From: Anaerofilum hominis
GTDB taxonomy: Bacteria > Bacillota > Clostridia > Oscillospirales > Ruminococcaceae
Direction of reading: 5' to 3'
Assembly: GCF_014287275.1 (NCBI RefSeq)
Contig: NZ_JACONZ010000001.1
Coordinates: forward strand, 1,114,783-1,178,782
Length of the DNA: 64,000 bases
Shown: piece by piece, positions 49,762 to 55,790 of the stretch
Layout of the letters: each line of letters starts with the position of its first letter
How positions within the stretch are numbered: position 1 is the stretch's first letter
The notes under the pieces: model-generated
What the model saw: only the letters and a program-made list of their open reading frames with translations
What the model was told of the DNA's origin: nothing
The model's database searches: none
Program-made: the position numbers and the translations under genes

Positions 49762-50499
49762 CTACAGCACCTTGCTGAGAAAATCCTGCAGACGCGGGTT
49801 CTGGGGATGGTCGAAAAACTCCTGGGGCCCGTTCTCCTCCATGATGACCCCCTCGTCCATAAAGAGCACCCTGCTCGCCGCCTCGCGCGCAAAACCCATC
49901 TCGTGGGTCACCACCACCATCGTCATGCCCTCGTCCGCCAGCTGCCGGATCACGTCCAGCACCTCGCGCACCATCTCCGGGTCCAGCGCGCTGGTGGGCT
50001 CGTCAAACAGCATCACGTCCGGCTGCATGGCCAGGGCGCGGGCGATGGCCACCCGCTGCTGCTGGCCGCCCGACAACTGGATGGGGTACGCGCTGCCCCG
50101 GTCTCCCAGCCCCACGCGCTCCAGCAGGCCCAGGGCCAGTTTTTCCGCCTCGTCCTTTTTCATGCCCTTGACCCGCAGCGGCCCGGCCATGACGTTGTCC
50201 AGCACCGTCATGTTGGCGAAGAGGTTGAACTGCTGGAACACCATGCCGATCTTCTGGCGCATGACGTCGATGTTGGTCTCTTTTGAGGTGATGTCGGTGC
50301 CCTCAAAGATGATCTGTCCGCCGGTGGGCTCTTCCAGCAGGTTCAAACAGCGCAGAAAAGTGGACTTGCCGCTGCCCGACGGGCCGATCACGGCCACCAC
50401 GTCCCCCTTGTGGATGTCGATGTCGATGCCGCGCAGCACCTCCAGGCGCTTGAAGCGCTTTTCCAGCCCCTTGACCTGGATGAGTTTATCTTGTGACAC
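49762..50499 (-). CDS. glnQ: Polar amino acid ABC importer, ATP-binding protein
   Basis: A 245-residue GlnQ-type ATPase: Walker [10 protein letters not shown] (about residues 38-46), Q-loop [13 protein letters not shown], signature [15 protein letters not shown], Walker [17 protein letters not shown] and H-loop [10 protein letters not shown]. It energises the adjacent permease. The start overlaps the permease stop by 14 bp. With the permease and binding protein it makes a complete importer; the amino acid is not certain. Confidence 0.95.
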   Translation of the reverse strand: MSQDKLIQVKGLEKRFKRLEVLRGIDIDIHKGDVVAVIGPSGSGKSTFLRCLNLLEEPTGGQIIFEGTDITSKETNIDVMRQKIGMVFQQFNLFANMTVLDNVMAGPLRVKGMKKDEAEKLALGLLERVGLGDRGSAYPIQLSGGQQQRVAIARALAMQPDVMLFDEPTSALDPEMVREVLDVIRQLADEGMTMVVVTHEMGFAREAASRVLFMDEGVIMEENGPQEFFDHPQNPRLQDFLSKVL

Positions 50500-51208
50500 T
50501 CTTGTTCATCCTCCTTTCCACCGCCGCGATGAGCTTTGAAAGCGGGAATACCACAGTGAAATACATTGCCGCCGCGATGATATAAGGCTCTACAAAGATA
50601 TAGGTCTGGGTGGAGATGGACTGCGCCTTGAACATCAGTTCCGCGATGCCCACCATGGCCAGCACGCTGGTCTCCTTGATGATGGTGACAAACTCGTTGC
50701 ACAGCGCGGGCAGGATGTTGCGGATGGCCTGCGGCAGGATGACAAAGCGCATCGCTTTCCACTGGCTCATGCCGATGCAGCGCGCGGCCTCCAGCTGGCC
50801 CCCGGGCACCGCCCCGATACCCGAGCGGATCACCTCGGACAGATACGCGCCGGAGTTGAGGCCCACCGCGATGATGCCCCACATCATGCGGGTGGCGGTG
50901 GCGTCGGAAAGGCTCAGCCCGATGCCGGTGGCGCTGTAATAGATGACGAACACCTGCACGATCAGCGGCGTGGCCCGCAGCACCTCCACGTACGCGGTGC
51001 AGAGAAAGCGCACCACCGCTTTGATCCCTTTGAGCACCGGGTTGTCGCGGGAACGCAGCTTCATCATCCGGCCCGAAGCCACCAGCAGCCCCAGCACCAC
51101 GCCCAGCGAGACGGCCAGCAGGGTCACCCAGAGGGTGTTCCCCAGGCCCTGTAAGTAAAAGTGGCCGTATTTGGCCCAGATCTTGACGATGCGATCGCCT
51201 GAAATCAT
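50486..51208 (-). CDS. Polar amino acid ABC importer, permease
   Basis: A 240-residue permease of the HisM/GlnP family with five membrane helices. The HEQRO-type start [33 protein letters not shown] and the EAA loop [20 protein letters not shown] are diagnostic. AAGGAGGAAGC precedes the ATG at 51208. It lies between the binding protein and ATPase genes; a hairpin in the upstream gap probably lowers its transcript relative to the binding protein. It works as a homodimer if no second permease exists elsewhere. Confidence 0.94.
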   Translation of the reverse strand: MISGDRIVKIWAKYGHFYLQGLGNTLWVTLLAVSLGVVLGLLVASGRMMKLRSRDNPVLKGIKAVVRFLCTAYVEVLRATPLIVQVFVIYYSATGIGLSLSDATATRMMWGIIAVGLNSGAYLSEVIRSGIGAVPGGQLEAARCIGMSQWKAMRFVILPQAIRNILPALCNEFVTIIKETSVLAMVGIAELMFKAQSISTQTYIFVEPYIIAAAMYFTVVFPLSKLIAAVERRMNKSVTR

Positions 51209-51269
51209 TGCTTCCTCCTTGCTGCGGGGCGGGCCGCCGCCGGCTGCCGGGCCCCGCCTGTACTGTATG

Positions 51270-51306
51270 CGCGACACAAATACAGCGGCGAAGGAGCATC
51301 CCTCCG
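51270..51306 (-). promoter_or_regulatory. Intercistronic hairpin between binding protein and permease genes
   Basis: GGCGGAGGGATGCTCCTTCGCC forms a stable stem (CGGCGGAGG with CCTTCGCCG) without a T-run, a typical mRNA-stabilising or partial-termination element that lets the binding protein be made in excess. Confidence 0.5.
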
Positions 51307-51381
51307 CCGCGTATCTGTTTCAGAAGCTGTATTCCCCCCTTTTCCGGCGGGGGACACAGGGCCTAAAAACAGCGCCTCTGT

Positions 51382-52281
51382 TTACTCAACACCCATGGTC
51401 TCGGCCTGCTCTTTTGCGGCGTCGAACCACTCCTGGATCTTGCCGGCCTCCTCATACTCCTTGATCTTGCCGTTGACCCAGTCCAGCAGCTCGGTGTTGC
51501 CTTTCATCACTGCGACCGAGTTGCCGTTTTCAGCGGGATCGGTCTCCACCGGCACCTTGCCGATCGCCAGGCCCTCGGTGGTTTTCATGTACTGCTCGGC
51601 GCTGACCTGATCGATGAGCACCGCCGCGCAGGCGCCGTTTTTCAGCTCTGCGATGCACTGGGGGAACTTGGGCAGCAGCAGCGGGGTGGAGTCGGGGAAC
51701 TGTTCCGCCATCAGGGTCTCCTGCAGGGCCGCTTTCTGGGTGGCCAGGGTCTCGCCGGTCAGGCTTTCCTTGGTGGCGTATTTCTCCAGGTTCTCTTCCA
51801 GCACCAGCATGCACTGGCCGCCGCCATAATAAATGTTGCTCATGTCCACGCTCTGCTTGCGGTCCTCATTGGGGGTCAGGCCCGCAATGGCCATGTCGGC
51901 GTTGCCGGCCTGCACCTCGGGCACCACCGAGTTGAAGTCGATGTTCTCGATCTTCAGCTCCACGCCCAGGTCGTCCGCCAGGGCCTGCGCCAGGGAAGCG
52001 TCCAGGCCCACCACCTTGCCCTCCTCGTCCAGGAACTCAAACGGGGCGTAGCCCGCCTCGGTGGTGACCACCAGCACGCCGCGGTCCTTGATGGCCTGCA
52101 AGCTGTGCTCCTCCACATTGCCGGAGGTCATGCCGATGCCGCTGTCCGCGGCGGAAGAGCTGCCCGCCGCAGAAGAACCGGCGGCGGAAGAACCCGCCGG
52201 GGCCGAAGAACCGGAACCGCCGCAGGCGGCCAGTGAAAGCGCCATGGCCGCAGCAAGCGCGAGCGTCAAAATCTTTTTCAT
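51382..52281 (-). CDS. Polar amino acid ABC importer, substrate-binding lipoprotein
   Basis: A 299-residue family-3 binding protein. Lipoprotein signal peptide MKKILTLALAAAMALSLAAC with lipobox LAAC (Cys20), a Ser/Ala/Gly linker (21-50), then the SBP_bac_3 fold: LVVTTEAGYAPFEFLDEEGK (about 69-88), the VVGLDASLAQALADDLG block, VQAGNADMAIAGLTPNEDRK and the hinge to domain 2. The ATG at 52281 follows GGGAGGAATAAAG. Substrate inferred to be a polar amino acid; ArgR-like sites upstream hint at arginine, histidine or lysine. Confidence 0.94.
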   Translation of the reverse strand: MKKILTLALAAAMALSLAACGGSGSSAPAGSSAAGSSAAGSSSAADSGIGMTSGNVEEHSLQAIKDRGVLVVTTEAGYAPFEFLDEEGKVVGLDASLAQALADDLGVELKIENIDFNSVVPEVQAGNADMAIAGLTPNEDRKQSVDMSNIYYGGGQCMLVLEENLEKYATKESLTGETLATQKAALQETLMAEQFPDSTPLLLPKFPQCIAELKNGACAAVLIDQVSAEQYMKTTEGLAIGKVPVETDPAENGNSVAVMKGNTELLDWVNGKIKEYEEAGKIQEWFDAAKEQAETMGVE

Positions 52282-52337
52282 CTTTATTCCTCCCAAAACC
52301 TCTGTGTCTGTTGTATTTGATCTCTCTGTGTGCCATC

Positions 52338-52379
52338 AGTATATATGCATAAATATGCTTTGTCAACGAATATTTATGC
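52338..52379 (-). promoter_or_regulatory. Promoter with ArgR-like inverted repeat for the amino-acid importer
   Basis: On the minus strand TTGACA (52366-52361), 17 bp, TATACT (52343-52338). GCATAAATAT (52347-52356) and ATATTTATGC (52370-52379) form a perfect 10-bp inverted repeat around the -35; each half resembles an ARG box (TGNATAWWWWATNCA), so ArgR control is plausible. Confidence 0.6.
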
Positions 52380-52575
52380 GTTTCGGCGCTTTGGCAAAAC
52401 CTGCCTGCCAAAGCGGAGAGGTTTTGGCCATTCTGACCGAGAGAAACCGGGCGCGCGGAGGCGGAACGGAAAAAAACCGTTTTTTGCCCGCCTCCAAGAC
52501 TATTTTTCGCAAAAGGCGTCAAAGATATTGACACCCGGCGGAATGATATGGTAATATATTTAAGCGCCGATTTGT

Positions 52576-52663
52576 GGAAAGGTGTCCGAGTGGTTTAAGG
52601 AGCCGGTCTTGAAAACCGGTGACCCGCAAGGGCCCGTGGGTTCGAATCCCACCCTTTCCGCCA
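52576..52663 (+). tRNA. tRNA-Ser (UGA)
   Basis: An 88-nt tRNA with encoded CCA. Acceptor GGAAAGG/CCTTTCC with discriminator G, anticodon stem CCGGT/ACCGG around CTTGAAA (anticodon TGA), a long class II variable arm (GACCCGCAAGGGCC region) and T-arm GTGGG-TTCGAAT-CCCAC. The class II arm and anticodon identify serine. Confidence 0.96.
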
Positions 52664-52815
52664 CAAGCGGGAGAGGGCGGGATTCGAACAAAGCGCTCCC
52701 GTGAACGCGAGCCGCAGGCGAAGCGGGAGCGGGCCAGCAGCAGTCCGGCGGACTGCTGCGCAGCGCGTCCAAGCGGAACGAAGTGCAGCGCGAGAAAATC
52801 CCACCCTTTCCGCCA
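52664..52815. repeat. tRNA-end-mimicking palindromic element behind tRNA-Ser(UGA)
   Basis: A 152-bp element. Its left end (GGAGAGGGCGGGATTCGAAC, 52671-52690) is an inverted copy of the tRNA 3' end with two differences. Its right end (AATCCCACCCTTTCCGCCA, to 52815) is an exact direct copy of the last 19 nt of the tRNA. The core contains CGCTCCCG...CGGGAGCG and the perfect hairpin GCAGCAGTCC/GGACTGCTGC. No terminator hairpin lies between the tRNA and the element. Frames on either strand are not convincing genes. Confidence 0.85.
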
Positions 52816-52877
52816 GAAGCTTTTCACATCAGGTGTTACAATAGAATAAGTATTAAGATCACTTTGATCGCAAGTCT

Positions 52878-52970
52878 GGAGAAGTACTCAAGCTTGGTCG
52901 AAGAGGCGCCCCTGCTAAGGGCGTAGGCCGGGAAACCGGCGCGAGGGTTCGAATCCCTCCTTCTCCGCCA
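52878..52970 (+). tRNA. tRNA-Ser (GCU)
   Basis: A 93-nt class II tRNA with encoded CCA. Acceptor GGAGAAG/CTTCTCC with discriminator G, anticodon loop CTGCTAA (anticodon GCT), a long variable arm (TAGGCCGGGAAACCGGCGC region) and T-arm GAGGG-TTCGAAT-CCCTC. Located 62 bp after the first element array and at the border of a prophage-like region, so it may be an attachment site. Confidence 0.96.
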
Positions 52971-54163
52971 GAAAAAGCCATCGCATAAAAGCGGTGGCTT
53001 TTCTATTTGCAGCAATAAGTCCAGGTGAGGGATTCGAACAAAGCGCTCCCGCGAGCGCGAGCCATAGGCGAAGCGGGAGCGGGCCATAGGCGAAGCGGGA
53101 GCGGGCCAGCAGCAGTCCAGTGGACTGCTGCGCAGCGCGTCCAAGCGGAACGAAGTGGAGCGCGAGAAAATCCCTCCTTCTCCGCCAGAAAAAGCCATCG
53201 CATAAAAGCGGTGGCTTTTCTATTTGCAGCAATAAATCCAGGTGAGGGATTCGAACAAAGCGCTCCCGCGAGCGCGAGCCATAGGCGAAGCGGGAGCGGG
53301 CCAGCAGCAGTCCAGTGGACTGCTGCGCAGCGCGTCCAAGCGCAACGAAGTGGAGCGCGAGAAAATCCCTCCTTCTCCGCCAGAAAAAGCCATCGCACAA
53401 AAAGCGGTGGCTTTTCTATTTGCAGCAATAAATCCAGGTGAGGGATTCGAACAAAGCCGCAGCCCGAACGCGAGCCGCAGGCGAAGTGGGAGGGCTACAG
53501 CGGCAGTCCGGTGGACTGCCGCGCGCGGCGTCCAAGCGGAACGAAGTGGAGCGCGACAAAATCCCTCCTTCTCCGCCAGAATAAGCCACCGCACAAAAGC
53601 GGTGGCTTTTCTATTTGCAGCAATAAGTCCAGGTGAGGGATTCGAACAAAGCCGCAGCCCGAACGCGAGCCGCAGGCGAAGTGGGAGGGCTACAGCGGCA
53701 GTCCGGTGGACTGCCGCGCGCGGCGTCCAAGCGCAACGAAGTGGAGCGCGAGAAAATCCCTCCTTCTCCGCCAGAATAAGCCACCGCACAAAAGCGGTGG
53801 CTTTTCTATTTGCAGCAATAAATCCAGGTGAGGGATTCGAACAAAGCCGCAGCCCGAACGCGAGCCGCAGGCGAAGCGGGAGCGGGCCAGCAGCAGTCCG
53901 GCGGACTGCTGCGCAGCGCGTCCAAGCGCAACGAAGTGGAGCGCGAGAAAATCCCTCCTTCTCCGCCAGAATAAGCCACCGCACAAAAGCGGTGGCTTTT
54001 CTATTTGCAGCAATAAATCCAGGTGAGGGATTCGAACAAAGCCGCAGCCCGAACGCGAGCCGCAGGCGAAGCGGGAGCGGGCCAGCAGCAGTCCGGCGGA
54101 CTGCTGCGCAGCGCGTCCAAGCGCAACGAAGTGGAGCGCGAGAAAATCCCTCCTTCTCCGCCA
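52971..54163. repeat. Six tandem tRNA-end-mimicking units behind tRNA-Ser(GCU)
   Basis: Units end at 53187, 53382, 53578, 53773, 53968 and 54163 (217, 195, 196, 195, 195, 195 bp). Order within a unit: terminator hairpin (AGCCACCGC/GCGGTGGCT with T-run), inverted T-arm copy GAGGGATTCGAAC, palindromic core, and a direct copy of the last 19 nt of the tRNA (AATCCCTCCTTCTCCGCCA). Unit 1 is longer through an internal 22-bp duplication. Units 3-4 carry a different core; units 5-6 look like chimeras of the two. A truncated seventh copy runs 54164-54243. Confidence 0.9.
52972..53008 (+). terminator. Terminator of tRNA-Ser(GCU)
   Basis: AAAAGCCATCGC and GCGGTGGCTTTT around ATAAAA, followed by CTATTT. 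The same hairpin, mostly with the T changed to C to give perfect pairing, recurs in each following unit. Confidence 0.75.
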
Positions 54164-54350
54164 GAATAAGCCACCGCACAAAAGCGGTGGCTTTTCTATT
54201 TGCAGCAATAAATCCAGGTGAGGGATTCGAACAAAGCCGCAGCATACTTTCTCAGCGTCCGGCGCACCGCTGAAAGCCAGACCATCCTTTATCGCCGCCA
54301 GCCCAAGGCCTATCACATCATGATCATCCGGCGCCGCCGAACCTCTGGCG

Positions 54351-54515
54351 TCAGCCCTGATACTTGAGGAAGTTGGCGATCATTCGGGGAGTTTTCCCCT
54401 CCGCCAGCCACATTTCTATTGCTTTCTTGTACACCGGGTCGTCCAGCCAATACTGGATCTCTTCCTCCGACATCGGAGTATCCAGCTCCTGTGCCTGCCG
54501 CTTGTCCTGCTCCAT
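54351..54515 (-). CDS. 54-residue protein, copy 2 of a tandem duplicate
   Basis: Acidic small protein (MEQDKRQAQELDTPMSEEEI, then QYWLDDPVYKKAIEMWLAEG and a KTPRMIANFLKYQG end). It differs from the neighbouring copy at six positions, five of them in the last third. The ATG at 54515 has GGAGGT at 8 bp. The duplicated segment is about 248 bp and includes the leader. No family recognised; the SEEEIQYWLDDPVYKKAIEM part may be a helical binding motif. Lies at the end of the phage cargo region. Confidence 0.7.
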   Translation of the reverse strand: MEQDKRQAQELDTPMSEEEIQYWLDDPVYKKAIEMWLAEGKTPRMIANFLKYQG

Positions 54516-54598
54516 TTTAAATACCTCCGTTAACCCCATTACATTCAGCTTTCAACTTGCTATCAAACCCGGCCGTGCTGCGCATCCAACCTCCGGCG

Positions 54599-54763
54599 TC
54601 AGCCCTGATACTTGAGGAAGTACGCGATCTGTTGCGGGGTACTCCCCTCCGCCAGCCACATTTCTATTGCTTTCTTGTACACCGGGTCGTCCAGCCAATA
54701 CTGGATCTCTTCCTCCGACATCGGAGTATCCGGCTCCTGTGCCTGCCGCTTGTCCTGCTCCAT
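54599..54763 (-). CDS. 54-residue protein, copy 1 of a tandem duplicate
   Basis: Same as the adjacent gene with ELDTP changed to EPDTP and a C-terminal STPQQIAYFLKYQG. The same RBS (GGAGGT) and spacing precede ATG 54763. Both copies keep intact frames despite divergence, which suggests they are translated and under selection. Confidence 0.7.
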   Translation of the reverse strand: MEQDKRQAQEPDTPMSEEEIQYWLDDPVYKKAIEMWLAEGSTPQQIAYFLKYQG

Positions 54764-54899
54764 TTTAAATACCTCCGTTAACCCCATTACATTCAGCTTT
54801 CAACTTGCCGTCAAACCCGGCTGTGCTGCGCATCCAGCATCTGTCTGCGGCAGTTGGAGCCGTTTGTTCTGCCCCGCTTATCCGCATGCACGCCTATTT

Positions 54900-55790
54900 T
54901 TATACTGATCGGGTGTTCTCCTGCCTTAGCTTTTCCATGCCCTCCCGGAGTATCTGCAGCCGAATGGATTGTTCAAACTCTGAAAGCCCCATCCTATGAA
55001 AGGCTTCCACCATTTCTTTCTCTTCTTCACTCAGGTCGTTCGGCAGCCTGTATTTCTCCAGTTGTTTGAGGATCCTTGCCACTTCCGGGCTCCACTTTTT
55101 CTGTTTATGCGTCTCTTCTTCCCCAACTGATCGGGTGTTCTCCTGTCGTTCCTTTTCCCTGAATTTTCTGAGCGTCCGCAGTTTGATGGATTGTATAAGA
55201 TCCATATCCCCCATCTTTTTCCACAGTTCCACGGCCTCTTTTTCTTCCTCATTCAGGTCATCCGGCAGCGCGTATTTCTCCATTTCTTTCAAAATCTTCG
55301 TAACCGTCAGATTTCTCCGCTTCCACCGCTCCACTTCCTCCTGCTCTGCCGATCGGGTGTGTTCCTGCCTCTGCTTTTCCATTGTTTCTCTGCGTTCCCG
55401 CAGTTTGATGGACTGCACAAGTTCCGAATACCCCAGCTTTTTCCAGAGTTCCACCGCCGCTTTCTCATCTTCGTTCAGGTCATCCGGCAGCTTGTATTTT
55501 TCCAATCTTTTGAGGAGCCTCGCAATTTCAAGGTCCTGATTTTTTTGCTTCTGCTTATGTCTCCGCCCTTTCTTTGGCCCTGTCGGTTGGGCATTCTCCT
55601 GCCCTTGACTTTCCATACTTTCCCGGATCAACTGCAGGCGAAGTGATTGGTCAAACTCTGAAAGCCCTCTTTTATCCCAGAGTTCCACCAGCCTTTTCTC
55701 CTCCGCGCTCAGGTCGCCGGGCAGCTTGTATCTTTCCAAACTTTTGAAGATCTCCGCAACTTCCGGCCTCCACTCCTCCTGCTTACTCAT
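54900..55790 (-). CDS. Four-repeat helical protein, unknown function
   Basis: A 296-residue, highly charged, probably all-helical protein made of four repeats of 74-78 residues. Each holds LEKYxLPDDLxEEEKxxVEL, then W/FxxxG, a QSIRLxxLRE segment and a KxRQENTRS tail; the YxLP tyrosines are residues 21, 99, 173 and 247. No signal peptide or known catalytic motif. Its ATG overlaps the stop of the ART-domain gene by 8 bp, so both are made together; position and size fit an immunity or chaperone partner, which is inference. GC is lower than in the phage structural genes. Confidence 0.75.
   Translation of the reverse strand: MSKQEEWRPEVAEIFKSLERYKLPGDLSAEEKRLVELWDKRGLSEFDQSLRLQLIRESMESQGQENAQPTGPKKGRRHKQKQKNQDLEIARLLKRLEKYKLPDDLNEDEKAAVELWKKLGYSELVQSIKLRERRETMEKQRQEHTRSAEQEEVERWKRRNLTVTKILKEMEKYALPDDLNEEEKEAVELWKKMGDMDLIQSIKLRTLRKFREKERQENTRSVGEEETHKQKKWSPEVARILKQLEKYRLPNDLSEEEKEMVEAFHRMGLSEFEQSIRLQILREGMEKLRQENTRSV

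Noticed and set aside
52971..54243. Possible CRISPR array
   Set aside because: Units of 195 bp are repeated over their whole length; there are no short repeats with unique spacers and no cas genes.
53220..54273. Long frames on both strands with about 65-residue peptide repeats
   Set aside because: They arise because the 195-bp repeat unit is divisible by three; the units contain tRNA fragments and terminators, and no RBS precedes the frames.
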